Positions 8,527-17,402 of a DNA stretch of 64,000 bases are shown here, in pieces; the first letter of the stretch is position 1; every line of letters begins with the position of its first letter. Location: assembly GCA_050248735.1 (NCBI GenBank), contig JBFWRU010000001.1, positions 248,001 through 312,000 of the forward strand, in the 5' to 3' direction. The notes under the pieces are model-generated. The model saw nothing but the letters and a program-made list of their open reading frames with translations. It was not told the origin of the DNA and ran no database searches. The DNA comes from JACKFE01 sp050248735 (GTDB taxonomy: Bacteria; Nitrospirota; Nitrospiria; Nitrospirales; UBA8639). The translations under genes were made by a program, and so were the position numbers.

Positions 8527-9396
8527 ATGTTTGAAAAACCAAACATCAAACAACGTTGGGCCTGGGGGTTGTCATGTCTGATGGTGTTAGGGTTTTTAAC
8601 CTGGTACCAAGTTCCTTTGGTCAGCTCTCAGGGAATTATTATTCGCTCCCATTTCCAAGCAGGAGAGGTCCCAGCTTTTCCAACGGACGCAGCTTGGGAA
8701 AAGGTCGCACCCCTTCCAGTTCCTTTAAGCGGACAGATCATCACCAGACCGGTATGGCCGGAACCGAGTGCCCGTGCCCTGTCCATCCGATCCATCCATA
8801 ATGGTAAAGACATTGCCTTTTTGTTGGAGTGGCAAGATGCCACAGTGAATGAATCATTGACCCCAGGCGTTTTTCGAGATGGTGCCGCGCTTGCGCTACC
8901 CCTGGGTGACGCGCCGGCCTTTTTTTGTATGGGGCAACTAGACCATTATGTGAACATCTGGCATTGGAAGGCCGATTGGCAGAGTGACGTGGACCGACGG
9001 GCCGAACGAGCCGAAGAATCCAAAAGGGACCGCAAAGGCCCAAGAAGATTTGAGGTGATTCCGAGGAGGCCCTCCTCCGTAGAGGATTTAATTGGCGGAG
9101 GGTTCAGTACGTTAACCAGTAAAGAAGAGCAGGGTCGCATCCAGGGGCAAGCTGAATGGAAGAGTGGGGTATGGCGGGTGGTAATGAAGAGGCCTCTCAC
9201 TGTTGAAGGAGACGATTTAGACAATGAAGCCAGGCTGGTGGTCGGCCGTATGCAGGCTGTGGCCTTTGCTGTGTGGAATGGGGAAAACAAGGAACGAAAC
9301 GGACAAAAGTCAGTTGCTTCTTGGATGCAATTGCAAATTGATCAGGCAGAGACGGCAGTCAGCCAGCTTCCCAAATCCGGGGATTCCGAAACTTAA
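8527..9396 (+). CDS. Second NxrC-like/ethylbenzene-dehydrogenase-type gamma subunit paralog
   Basis: A 289-residue exported protein and a diverged copy of the gene at 1202. It has a signal peptide (WGLSCLMVLGFLTWY, then VSSQG). It shares the same landmarks: VPLSGQIIT after an AWE motif, FFCMGQ followed by VNIWHWKADWQ (FQCMGQ and VNIWRWNAEWQ in the first copy), SSVEDLIGGGFSTLT, WRVVMKR and AFAVWNGENKERNGQKS. The putative haem ligands Met and Lys are kept. Between the two core halves it has a charged Arg/Glu/Lys-rich stretch (DRRAERAEESKRDRK) instead of the longer Gly/Tyr/Pro loop of the first copy. It may serve an alternative NXR form or another type II molybdoenzyme. The downstream genes are a PDZ-like protein and two cytochromes, closely spaced. 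Confidence 0.8.
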   Translation: MFEKPNIKQRWAWGLSCLMVLGFLTWYQVPLVSSQGIIIRSHFQAGEVPAFPTDAAWEKVAPLPVPLSGQIITRPVWPEPSARALSIRSIHNGKDIAFLLEWQDATVNESLTPGVFRDGAALALPLGDAPAFFCMGQLDHYVNIWHWKADWQSDVDRRAERAEESKRDRKGPRRFEVIPRRPSSVEDLIGGGFSTLTSKEEQGRIQGQAEWKSGVWRVVMKRPLTVEGDDLDNEARLVVGRMQAVAFAVWNGENKERNGQKSVASWMQLQIDQAETAVSQLPKSGDSET

Positions 9397-9411
9397 CCAT
9401 TTTTAAGAAAT

Positions 9412-9879
9412 ATGCGTGTGATTCCTATGCCTCAGCCCATTTGCTTATTTCTTCTCATAATTATGATATGGGGAGGAACGGTTTATCCCAGTATGGGTAT
9501 GGCTGAACCCTCTGGGGCGACAAGCCAGAGTGAGATGACGCCGGAAAAGGCCATCGCACTGGCCGAGAATTTTGGCGTGGATGTGGGAGAGGTGGATGAA
9601 GAGATTAAGAAGATCCTTGGATTAACGAAAGCCGAAGGGGTCGTGGTCTTTGCCGTCATAGGAGGATCTCCTGCGGAGTTGGCGGGCATTAAAGTGAAAG
9701 CTGTCATTAAGGAAGTGGATAAGCATGAAATAAAAACGTTAGTTGATCTTGGTCAGGCCCTAGAAAAGGCTCTCCAGACCCAGAATTTTTCCGTAGCCAC
9801 CTATGAACCAGCGGACCCAGACAACCAGGGGTTGACCGGTGGGTTGAATTTTCACTTTGTTCGTCTAGCTAAAGATTAA
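9412..9879 (+). CDS. Secreted PDZ-domain-like small protein
   Basis: A 155-residue protein with an N-terminal signal peptide (PICLFLLIIMIWGGTV, cleavage likely after GMA near residue 27). The mature part contains LGLTKAEGVVVFAVIGGSPAELAGIKVKAVI followed by VDLGQALEKAL, the layout of the PDZ domain in DegP/DegS-type proteins, but there is no protease domain. PDZ domains bind C-terminal peptides. It begins 16 bases after the nxrC-like gene and ends 12 bases before a cytochrome gene, so it probably acts in the periplasm on these redox proteins, as an assembly or scaffold factor. That role is inferred. Confidence 0.7.
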   Translation: MRVIPMPQPICLFLLIIMIWGGTVYPSMGMAEPSGATSQSEMTPEKAIALAENFGVDVGEVDEEIKKILGLTKAEGVVVFAVIGGSPAELAGIKVKAVIKEVDKHEIKTLVDLGQALEKALQTQNFSVATYEPADPDNQGLTGGLNFHFVRLAKD

Positions 9880-9891
9880 ACGTTTTTGATC

Positions 9892-11208
9892 ATGATTCGT
9901 ATTCATTTAAGCCACACAACTCAATCCTTGTCTTCTTTCCTGATCATTGCGATGTGTTTTTTGATCGGGAGTTGGATCGGCATGACTGCCCCCATAGGTA
10001 CAGCATTGGCGAAGGAGGGGGATTGGATCGCCGAGATAGAAAAAGTGTTTATTCCTTCCGAACAGTGTAAGCAATGTCATGACCGACATTATGAAGAATG
10101 GAAGGGCATGCGGGAACAAACTATGGATCTCAAAACCTTTGGACGTGTGGATGGGGCTCTCCTCCATGGGACGGCGTTCTCCTCTCAGGTTTTTAAAACC
10201 GTCCTAGGGTTGTGGCTGCAGACGGCACCAACCCAGGAGGAACGGACCCGATGTTTGTCCTGCCATGCACCATCGGTAACTGTCTTCCCTCAACACACCG
10301 ATCGCATGATTGACCAAGTCATGCAAGGGGGAAAACAGCTGAAGGTAGAGGGCATTGGGTGTTCTGCTTGCCATTTGATTACCGGTACGCAGGAAAATCC
10401 CAATGGTCACCCGACTTTTAAACTCGAGCCAGGTCCAACGATGTATGGGTCCTATTCAGAACCTGAGGAAAATCTGGTTCATCCTTCAGGTCAGGCGGAT
10501 ATTTATCGAGGAGCCCACTTCTGTGCTTCTTGTCATTTTGGGAAAGTGAAAGATGTATTCCGGGCAGAAATCCCCGGTGAAATTCTCAAGGGCACTATTT
10601 GCCAGGATTGCCATATGGAGCAATCTACGGGAAGTTCAACCTCTCAGCGAGGAGCACTCACTCGCCCCATCGGTCGACATTGGTTTCAAGGGATTGTGAT
10701 CCCTGGAATCATGTTGAGTAATCGGAATTTACAGGCTGAATGGTTCTCGCGAGTGGACTTGGATGTTACCAAGACGGATTCCACGGTCAAGGGAGAAGTA
10801 TTGGTGAGGAATGGGGCGGTTCCCCACACGTTTCCTGGTGGCGATCCTACGCTGAAACAATTTTTTGTAACCGTAACGTTGAAAGACCGGAAAGGGAACA
10901 TTCTGGATCAAAAACAAGAACGGTTTGGAAAGGCCTTTGAAGACCTCCTGAGAGGACCGATTCCTCGTCCATTTGTCAACGGAGGAACTACCAGGCACAT
11001 ACCGTTTTCCCTGGAAGCTGCACCTGGGACGGTTCCTCATTTATTGGAAGCTTCCGTCAGTTATGCACTGATCCCTGAGCCAGGGGAAATCTTGAAGGAA
11101 AAATATCTGGGGACTCTAGCCAATGACAAAGAACGGGAAGTTGCGGAAACCATTATCAGAGATTATTCGGCCCCACGATTGCTGACGTTCCGGACCATGA
11201 CATTTTGA
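9892..11208 (+). CDS. Pentahaem c-type cytochrome
   Basis: A secreted protein of about 438 residues with five CXXCH haem-binding motifs: CKQCH, CLSCH, CSACH, CASCH and CQDCH, all in the first 245 residues. A roughly 200-residue beta-rich C-terminal part has no haem motif. The signal peptide is hydrophobic (SFLIIAMCFLIGSWIG) with cleavage near TALAKE. The motif order and spacing resemble the cytochrome c-554/NapC-related multihaem group. The ATG at 9892 is preferred to an in-frame TTG at 9886. It would carry electrons in the periplasm, possibly for the neighbouring NxrC-like protein. Partners are inferred from position only. Confidence 0.85.
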   Translation: MIRIHLSHTTQSLSSFLIIAMCFLIGSWIGMTAPIGTALAKEGDWIAEIEKVFIPSEQCKQCHDRHYEEWKGMREQTMDLKTFGRVDGALLHGTAFSSQVFKTVLGLWLQTAPTQEERTRCLSCHAPSVTVFPQHTDRMIDQVMQGGKQLKVEGIGCSACHLITGTQENPNGHPTFKLEPGPTMYGSYSEPEENLVHPSGQADIYRGAHFCASCHFGKVKDVFRAEIPGEILKGTICQDCHMEQSTGSSTSQRGALTRPIGRHWFQGIVIPGIMLSNRNLQAEWFSRVDLDVTKTDSTVKGEVLVRNGAVPHTFPGGDPTLKQFFVTVTLKDRKGNILDQKQERFGKAFEDLLRGPIPRPFVNGGTTRHIPFSLEAAPGTVPHLLEASVSYALIPEPGEILKEKYLGTLANDKEREVAETIIRDYSAPRLLTFRTMTF

Positions 11209-11249
11209 TAGGCGGTTGTGTGCGTGGACTTGCAACGAACATCTAACGG

Positions 11250-12518
11250 ATGGTGGTAATGAAACCGGTGAATATGCGGAAATGGACAATAGGATTTGTA
11301 TTTGTCACTATATGTATGGTTCTGGGGCTGCCGACCTTCAATTGGCTGTTCCACGTTCTGCCGGTTCATGCTGCCGATGCTCCGGTTGTCAAAAAGCCAC
11401 TGGAAAAAGCGTTCCCAAGCTCAGATAAATGTAAACGGTGCCATCTTCGCGCCTTTGAAGAATGGGAAGCCTCTGCACAATCACGGGCCATTGTCACAAC
11501 CCCATTTCGAGTATCCCTTGAACGGTTTCTGGCCTCGGCGGATGCAAAGGAGCAAGGACTCTGTTTTCGCTGCCATGCCCCTCATAGTTTGGAATATCAT
11601 CATGAACTGCCTCGCTTTATTAAGGAGGTACAATCCAGAGACCCTCAGATTGATGGAGTGGGGTGCCCTCAATGTCACCTCATCCAAAGTGTAGATGAGA
11701 AGTCTCATCCTCCTATGCCGCAATTCCAGGTAGGAACCACCATTTTTGGCGGTTATGATAAGGCGGCCCAAAATCTCGCACACCAATCTGAAAAGCTTCC
11801 CCTGTATCGGCAATCGCAGTTTTGTGTCACCTGTCACGAGCGGATGCCTGAGGCTTCCACGGTTGCAAACGATCTTCCGGATTGGCTGGGGCCATGGAAG
11901 CAGTCGAAGGCGGAAGCCACAGGAAAACCTTGTCAGTCGTGTCATATGCCAGAAGCGTTGGATGAGTCCGCCAATGGAGAAAAAATCAGAAAGGTCGCGA
12001 ATCATAGTTTTCCTGGACGGTTCGGAAAGGTGAGAGCTGAGGCAGTTCAATTGGACTTTACCACCACCGTGAAAGGCGACGCTTCCGAGGTTTCGGTCAA
12101 AATTGATAGTTTGGTACCCCACAATTTTCCGCTTCCCCATCCGGGGTGGTCCCGTTTGGTGGTAGATCTTTCCGTCCTGGGGAAAAATTTAAAGCGGGTG
12201 TATAACGAACAACGGTTTTATGAGCGGGTTCTTGGAGGGCCTGATGGAAAACACACGGTGTTTGATTTTGAGGCCAAAAAGGTTTTGAAGGATACGCTTA
12301 TGAAACCCGAAGAATCGAGAATTGAAACCTTCACATTTCCTACACCAAAAGACGCGCCATCTATGGACATCATTGTGACTATGACCTATGCTCCATTACA
12401 TGGACCTCGTGAATTTATCTCTCAGGTTGAACAAGAAGCTCCTTTAGGCCCTAAAGACCGAGCCTTCCAAACGGTTCAAATTGCTCAGAAAAAGGCCAAC
12501 GTTTCCCTGAGCAAATAG
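11250..12518 (+). CDS. Pentahaem c-type cytochrome, paralog of the preceding gene
   Basis: A 422-residue secreted protein with five CXXCH motifs (CKRCH, CFRCH, CPQCH, CVTCH, CQSCH) in the same order as in the gene before it. Shared local patterns include FEEWEAS after the first motif (YEEWKGM in the other), GVGCPQCHLI (GIGCSACHLI), and VPHNFPLPHPG versus VPHTFPGGDP in the C-terminal beta-rich part. Signal peptide GFVFVTICMVLGLPTF with cleavage near VHAADA. The two genes are thus a tandem duplication that has diverged. The start may be any of the ATGs at 11250, 11259 or 11274; the last gives the most standard signal peptide. It ends convergent to ilvD. Confidence 0.85.
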   Translation: MVVMKPVNMRKWTIGFVFVTICMVLGLPTFNWLFHVLPVHAADAPVVKKPLEKAFPSSDKCKRCHLRAFEEWEASAQSRAIVTTPFRVSLERFLASADAKEQGLCFRCHAPHSLEYHHELPRFIKEVQSRDPQIDGVGCPQCHLIQSVDEKSHPPMPQFQVGTTIFGGYDKAAQNLAHQSEKLPLYRQSQFCVTCHERMPEASTVANDLPDWLGPWKQSKAEATGKPCQSCHMPEALDESANGEKIRKVANHSFPGRFGKVRAEAVQLDFTTTVKGDASEVSVKIDSLVPHNFPLPHPGWSRLVVDLSVLGKNLKRVYNEQRFYERVLGGPDGKHTVFDFEAKKVLKDTLMKPEESRIETFTFPTPKDAPSMDIIVTMTYAPLHGPREFISQVEQEAPLGPKDRAFQTVQIAQKKANVSLSK

Positions 12519-12538
12519 TTGCTGGTCTCCATCAAGGG

Positions 12539-14212
12539 TTAAGTGGTAACGGCACCTTTGGAGGCGGAAGAAACCAGTTTGGCATATTTGGCCATAACCC
12601 CGGTGGTATATCGCGGCGCTGGGGCTGTCCATTTGGCCAAGCGGGCTTGAATTTCCTTGTCGGAAAGCTCCACGTCCAGTTTTCGGTTGGTGATATCCAG
12701 ATGAATGATATCCCCGTTTTGTAGGGCAGCGATGGGGCCGCCTTTGGATGCTTCCGGAGCAACATGACCGGCCATGAAGCCATACGTGGCTCCGGAAAAT
12801 CGTCCATCCGTTAACAGTGCCACACTTTCCCCAAGCCCGGCTCCAACAATGGCGCTGGTCACACCCAACATTTCACGCATACCCGGTCCTCCCTGGGGTC
12901 CTTCATATCGGATCACCACGACATCTCCAGGCTGAATTTCGCCTCGTTGAACGGCGCCAAATGCCTCTTCTTCGCAATCAAAAACCTTGGCTGGGCCCTT
13001 GTGGGAAAGCTTGGCATGACCCGCCACTTTCACCACACAGCCTTCAGGTGCCAAATTACCCTTGAGAATGACCAGGCCTCCGGTTGGTTTAATGGGGTGA
13101 GACACAGCATGAAGGACTTGTTGCCCTGGTGTTTCTTTGGCCGAGGCGGCCTCATCCCCCAAAGTGTTCCCTGTGACGGTTATTTGATCGCCCTTGATAT
13201 GGCCGCCCTCCAACAACCATTTGGCGACAAGAGGAGTGCCGCCGGCTTGATAGAGATCCGCGGCCATGAATTGGCCTCCGGGTTTCAAGTCTGCCAAGAG
13301 CGGGACTCGGCGGTTGATGGTATCGAAATCATCAATGGTGAGGGGTAGAGCCATCTCGTGTGCCAGAGCTAGGAGGTGTAAGACACCATTGGTCGACCCT
13401 CCGGTTGTCGCAATCGCGGCGATGGCATTGTCCAGTGAGGTTCGAGTAATGATATCGCTCGGACGCATATTCTTTTTGAGTAAGTTGATTAACAGGCCTC
13501 CACAGTCTTTGGCAATTTGATGCTTTTGGGGGTCCATGGCCGGAACGCCATTAAAGCCAAGGGGAGAGATTCCCAGAAATTCAAAGGCGATGGCCATGGT
13601 ATTGGCTGTAAATTGGCCTCCGCACGCACCTGCTCCCGGACAAGCCCGACGCTCCAATTCAACCAAGTCCTCCGTACTCATCTTGCCACGGGCATGAGAT
13701 CCCACGGCTTCGAACACATCCTGGATGCTGATAGGTTTGCCATGAAATTCTCCCGGCATAATGGAACCGCCATATAACATGATAGAGGGAAGATTCAGCC
13801 TGGCCAGAGCCATGACGCACCCGGGAATGGTTTTGTCGCATCCGGATAAGGCGATCACCCCGTCAAACAAATGGCCCCGCACGACCAGTTCAATGGAGTC
13901 GGCTATCACCTCACGGCTAATGAGAGAGGCTTTCATGCCTTCGGTTCCCATGCTGATGCCGTCTGAGACCACTATGGTATTGAATTCAATCGGAGTCCCG
14001 CCGGCTTCACGGATACCCTGTTTGACGCTGGCGGCTAATTCCCGCAAGTGGTAATTGCAAGGGGTGACCTCGGACCAGGTGTTGGCCACAGCAATGAGGG
14101 GTCTTTGAAAGTCTTCGTCGGTTAACCCCACCGCTCGAAGCATGGCTCTGGCCGGGGCGCGATCAGGTCCTTCGGTTAAGGTCAGACTCTTTTTCTTTAA
14201 GGTCTCTGACAT
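12539..14212 (-). CDS. ilvD: Dihydroxy-acid dehydratase
   Basis: A 557-residue cytoplasmic Fe-S enzyme that dehydrates 2,3-dihydroxy-isovalerate and 2,3-dihydroxy-3-methylvalerate to the 2-keto acids of valine and isoleucine synthesis. Cluster ligands are visible as Cys52 (VTPCNYH), Cys125 (GCDKTIPGC) and Cys197 (CPGAGACGG); the C-terminal family signature GRFSGATYGFMAGHVAPEA is present. The start is placed at 14212 (MSETLKKK) because AAGGAG lies at 14227-14222 on this strand, 9 bases ahead; the longer reading from 14242 lacks such a site. It stands alone among respiratory and glycan genes and converges with the cytochrome gene. Confidence 0.95.
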   Translation of the reverse strand: MSETLKKKSLTLTEGPDRAPARAMLRAVGLTDEDFQRPLIAVANTWSEVTPCNYHLRELAASVKQGIREAGGTPIEFNTIVVSDGISMGTEGMKASLISREVIADSIELVVRGHLFDGVIALSGCDKTIPGCVMALARLNLPSIMLYGGSIMPGEFHGKPISIQDVFEAVGSHARGKMSTEDLVELERRACPGAGACGGQFTANTMAIAFEFLGISPLGFNGVPAMDPQKHQIAKDCGGLLINLLKKNMRPSDIITRTSLDNAIAAIATTGGSTNGVLHLLALAHEMALPLTIDDFDTINRRVPLLADLKPGGQFMAADLYQAGGTPLVAKWLLEGGHIKGDQITVTGNTLGDEAASAKETPGQQVLHAVSHPIKPTGGLVILKGNLAPEGCVVKVAGHAKLSHKGPAKVFDCEEEAFGAVQRGEIQPGDVVVIRYEGPQGGPGMREMLGVTSAIVGAGLGESVALLTDGRFSGATYGFMAGHVAPEASKGGPIAALQNGDIIHLDITNRKLDVELSDKEIQARLAKWTAPAPRYTTGVMAKYAKLVSSASKGAVTT

Positions 14213-14470
14213 GGAATTGCTCTCCTTACATGGGACTTGCACACGAAAAATGAATGATGAAGCATGGTCAGCGCATTTAGAGGTGAATGTCTCATAATGC
14301 CTGTAAAACGGTCAATGCAGGAAGGAAAGGAGGGGAAACCTCAAGAGGAAAAACGGGAAAAGGGATGCGGACATCTACCTCTGATGGAAATCGTTAACCC
14401 AAGATCCGATTGTGATGAGATTTAATCGGAACCTAATGCCGCTTGAAAATGTTGACCAAGTCAAAAACTG

Positions 14471-15460
14471 TCAAGAAGCCAACCGTGCAGGTGAGACGGC
14501 CTTGAGGTACCTCTGCAGGCGATGTTTGCCGTCCGGTCCGGCTGAGCCTGGTACGGAGAGCATGAGCCAACAAGGGTTTGGAAAATGGTAGGAGTCCCCA
14601 TGCCTGAAGGAGTCCAGGAAGGTTCTGAGTCTGGCGACTTCCTTCCATTTAGGGAGTGGGGTGGTATCCATCACGCATTGCTGCAGGTATTGTTCGAGCA
14701 GACGATCTTCCCAAATAGAAATGGTATGGACACACTCGAGCTCGCGGATCACGGTACTCGTGCCGAGTTGGCCCAACATCGTGCACACCGATTCTGCCGA
14801 AACATAGGGTTGAGGGGCTGAAAAGGGACTTTGTTGAAAAAATAACTGGTGGATTTTGGAGAAAAACGAGTCTCGTTTCCCCAGGAGGATACAAGCGGTT
14901 CCCCTAGTGGGATGAATGGCGTTGATAAACCGTTGCACAGAATCATGTAACGTCTCGTGCTCTAGGCAGTAGAATGATTGCATAGCCCAAGCCAGGTCAT
15001 AGGAACCTGGTTCCCAGGTCTGTTCCGCATGTTCCAACGTAGTGCGCCAGGCCTTTCGTGGAAATAAGGGAGCACGAAGGGCCTGCTGGCAGCTGGTTAG
15101 ACAGTATTGAGAAGGGTCGCAGATATCATAATGAATATACAGGGATTCAGGAAGGCAAGGGCTGAGTAAGGCGGGAAATCGCCCCATTCCGCATCCGATA
15201 TCCAAAATGGAGTAAGGGGTTGATCGAGGGAAAAAAAGGTTTCCCCATTCCAGGGCGTCCAATAAGAGTTGATAGTCCTGTGCGACCACCGAGAACCACG
15301 ATGCAGGATTAATCTGTGATTTTTGGTAATATCGAAGGGATCGATCCAGATTGCTGAGGGATGGCTTGAGCACGGGAATACCGGAATGTGTAGGCATAGA
15401 GATCTTCCTGGTTAACGAAGGTGTCAGATTAAGAGAAGCGGCCATGATTTGTTTCCGCAA
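14471..15460 (-). CDS. Class I SAM-dependent methyltransferase
   Basis: A 329-residue protein with the SAM-binding motif I ILDIGCGMGRFP at about residue 100, preceded by a helical N-terminal part (LRYYQKSQINPASWF). The downstream DLAWAMQSFYCLEH fits motif IV of the fold. The substrate is unknown. The frame opens with a TTG at 15460, preceded by AAAAGG with an 8-base gap and touching the stop of the small frame upstream (TAATTG); an ATG at 15445 is the alternative. After the stop, CCGATT/AATCGG (14405-14428) could form a 6-bp hairpin but without a T run. Confidence 0.75.
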   Translation of the reverse strand: MRKQIMAASLNLTPSLTRKISMPTHSGIPVLKPSLSNLDRSLRYYQKSQINPASWFSVVAQDYQLLLDALEWGNLFFPRSTPYSILDIGCGMGRFPALLSPCLPESLYIHYDICDPSQYCLTSCQQALRAPLFPRKAWRTTLEHAEQTWEPGSYDLAWAMQSFYCLEHETLHDSVQRFINAIHPTRGTACILLGKRDSFFSKIHQLFFQQSPFSAPQPYVSAESVCTMLGQLGTSTVIRELECVHTISIWEDRLLEQYLQQCVMDTTPLPKWKEVARLRTFLDSFRHGDSYHFPNPCWLMLSVPGSAGPDGKHRLQRYLKAVSPARLAS

Positions 15461-15667
15461 TTATGGTGCCTTTTTCTCGGAAGAAACGTGCTGAGGTAAC
15501 TGAGCGTGATTGCACGAGATACAGGGGACCAGGTGCCCATTGTACTCGGAAAATTTGACGGTACGGAAAATTTTGCCGATGAGATAAAGATCTCCTGCCA
15601 TTATGGGAGTATGTTGAAAAAAGAGGGTGGAATGGGCTGGAGAGGTATTCGAGTAACAGGACGACAT
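15461..15667 (-). CDS. Possible small Cys/His-rich protein coupled to the methyltransferase
   Basis: A 68-residue reading frame starting at an ATG with GAGG upstream. Its C-terminal part contains HLVPCISCNHAQ, a CXXC flanked by His on both sides, which could bind a metal, then a basic end. The TAA stop directly abuts the TTG start of the methyltransferase, suggesting translational coupling. Against it: the opposite strand is also open, and no family is recognised. It lies in the divergent gap before the + strand hypothetical gene. Confidence 0.35.
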   Translation of the reverse strand: MSSCYSNTSPAHSTLFFQHTPIMAGDLYLIGKIFRTVKFSEYNGHLVPCISCNHAQLPQHVSSEKKAP

Positions 15668-15772
15668 GTTGGGTCCTCGGAGGGAAAATTGCCCCTCATT
15701 CTGTTTTACCGATGTTGTTCCGTTGTTCTGGCTCATATCATTTTTCTTATGCCGGTGGAAGCAGGAGGGGGA

Positions 15773-16390
15773 ATGGATGGGTGGACTGTCTCTGTACCTA
15801 TCAGTAACCGGACTTTTATGCTAACTGAGGATAAAGGTTCTGTTGAGGCTGTTGAAGAGCCGGTTGGGACCTCCCCTACGCGAGGTGGTAAGGAAACGGG
15901 ACTTTCGCCTAATTCAGCCACCGATTCCCCGCAGCGGACCAGTCGGTCTCTGGTCAATACCGTTATGGCGTTGTTGGCAACCTTTGATGAGGCAGGCGTC
16001 TTACCCCCTGAGGGGACCGCTCAAGCTAACCAAATTATTCATGCCCTGATCCAATTACAATCAGCTGTCGTGAAAACCTCGGATCCTGAACTTCAGCGAT
16101 TTCTGTCTGAAGCTATTCGGGTGAAGGTGGGGGATAACTGGGAAGAGACCTATCGTTCGATACCTCACACCGGGTTGACGAGTGTGGTGGTGGAAGCGTT
16201 GATGACCTATGCCTCTCAGTCTTCCATGTGGACCCAACCGGGGGTTGTCTTGGCGTTTCGGCAATTTAACGTGACTGAAGATGATTGGTTGGTTATAGAA
16301 ACAATTTTTTTTCGTGCCAGGGACGTGTATGGTCAACAGGGGGTATCTATCCATGACGCTTTTTCGGCCTGGTTGAAAAAGGTGCCTTAA
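15773..16390 (+). CDS. Hypothetical protein
   Basis: A 205-residue protein of unknown function. The first 55 residues are low in complexity and rich in Ser, Thr, Pro and Gly. From about residue 60 it is mainly helical (SLVNTVMALLATFDEAGVL, IIHALIQLQSAVV, LQRFLSEAIRV), ending with a Trp/Phe-rich stretch (DDWLVIETIFF). The frame is open further upstream to 15506, but AGGAGGGG just ahead of the ATG at 15773 marks this start, and using it avoids overlap with the small gene on the other strand. No signal peptide. It converges with the oxidoreductase gene, 16 bases apart. Confidence 0.6.
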   Translation: MDGWTVSVPISNRTFMLTEDKGSVEAVEEPVGTSPTRGGKETGLSPNSATDSPQRTSRSLVNTVMALLATFDEAGVLPPEGTAQANQIIHALIQLQSAVVKTSDPELQRFLSEAIRVKVGDNWEETYRSIPHTGLTSVVVEALMTYASQSSMWTQPGVVLAFRQFNVTEDDWLVIETIFFRARDVYGQQGVSIHDAFSAWLKKVP

Positions 16391-16406
16391 GGGAGTGGGC
16401 TTGTTG

Positions 16407-17402
16407 TCAGCCCGATTGGGTCAATGAGACAGGATGCCCGGATTGGGCTGATTGGTAACAGGCCTCCGCAATTCTCACAGCCTGTAATCCATCTTCTCCC
16501 GCAATCGGCATGGGAATGGCTGTTTGGATGCTATGGAAAAAATCCCGGAGGAGCGGAACGAGTGTTGGAATTATGGGGCAAGAATAGATAGTCGGCATGG
16601 TTCCCTCATTGGTGCAGGTAACTTGATGATTGGCCCAATCAGCGCATGCTTGTCCCTTTGAGCCGATAATCTCGGCGCGGGTGGTTCTTCCCTGGCTGAC
16701 TCCTGAGATATCTATAATACAGTTCAGACCGGTTTTTGTGGTGAGAGTTCCCCAAACCCGTGATTCAGGATTCTTGATGGCCTCCCGTTCCATCTCAATT
16801 GAGACCAGCACGATTTCATCTTGAGTGAGGACTCTGACTAGATCCAGCAGATGAATGCCGATTTCCATGAGGACCCCGTAATGCCCCCATCCTTTCCGGT
16901 TTCCGGACTGGATCGTGTGCGTTTCAAATTTCATGGTACACGAAAGATGCTTCCAATCTCCGAGAGAAGATCCCACTTCCTGTAGCTTTTGAATGGTCGG
17001 TTCATACCGCAGGGTTTGGGCTGTCATGACTGGGACTCTGGCTTGTTTGGCGAATTCGACGATTTGCTGTGCCTGAAGGGGATTTAAGGTCAGAGGTTTT
17101 TCCAGGAGGACAGCCTTACCTGCTTGGATGGCTTCCATGGCAATTGGAAAATTCAGGGCCGGAGGGGTGACCACGATCACGGCTTTAATGAATGGGTCGC
17201 CGAGAAGACTTTTCCAGTCTGGATAGAAACGCAGGTGGTGTTGTTTGGCTAATCGTTGACCTTCATCGGCATTTCTTCGGCTAATGGCCAGGAGATGCCC
17301 TCCGGTTTTATCTGTGAGCAGATGGGACAGGTATCGGCTTCCGTGGCGCCCGATCCCGATTAGCCCAACGGGGATTGTTTTTATGGTTGCCCCGAGGTTC
17401 AT
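16407..17402 (-). CDS. Gfo/Idh/MocA-family oxidoreductase
   Basis: A 331-residue NAD(P)-dependent sugar-type oxidoreductase. The N-terminal Rossmann fold begins VGLIGIGRHGSRYLSHLL (GxGxxG-like), followed by VVTPPALNFPIA and the family motif LLEKPLTLN, with the catalytic Lys in EKP. The C-terminal half is the alpha/beta substrate domain. Members act on sugars or inositols, often in surface-glycan synthesis. The ATG at 17402 overlaps the stop of the preceding gene as ATGA, so the two are translationally coupled; the longer frame from 17453 is therefore rejected. The substrate is unknown. Confidence 0.85.
   Translation of the reverse strand: MNLGATIKTIPVGLIGIGRHGSRYLSHLLTDKTGGHLLAISRRNADEGQRLAKQHHLRFYPDWKSLLGDPFIKAVIVVTPPALNFPIAMEAIQAGKAVLLEKPLTLNPLQAQQIVEFAKQARVPVMTAQTLRYEPTIQKLQEVGSSLGDWKHLSCTMKFETHTIQSGNRKGWGHYGVLMEIGIHLLDLVRVLTQDEIVLVSIEMEREAIKNPESRVWGTLTTKTGLNCIIDISGVSQGRTTRAEIIGSKGQACADWANHQVTCTNEGTMPTIYSCPIIPTLVPLLRDFFHSIQTAIPMPIAGEDGLQAVRIAEACYQSAQSGHPVSLTQSG

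Noticed and set aside
12532..12807. Minus-strand frame over the ilvD end
   Set aside because: Out of frame with ilvD, Pro/Trp-rich and without start signals; a shadow of the real gene.
16393..16415. GGGCT/AGCCC hairpin between convergent genes as a terminator
   Set aside because: The stem is only 5 bp and no T run follows on either strand.
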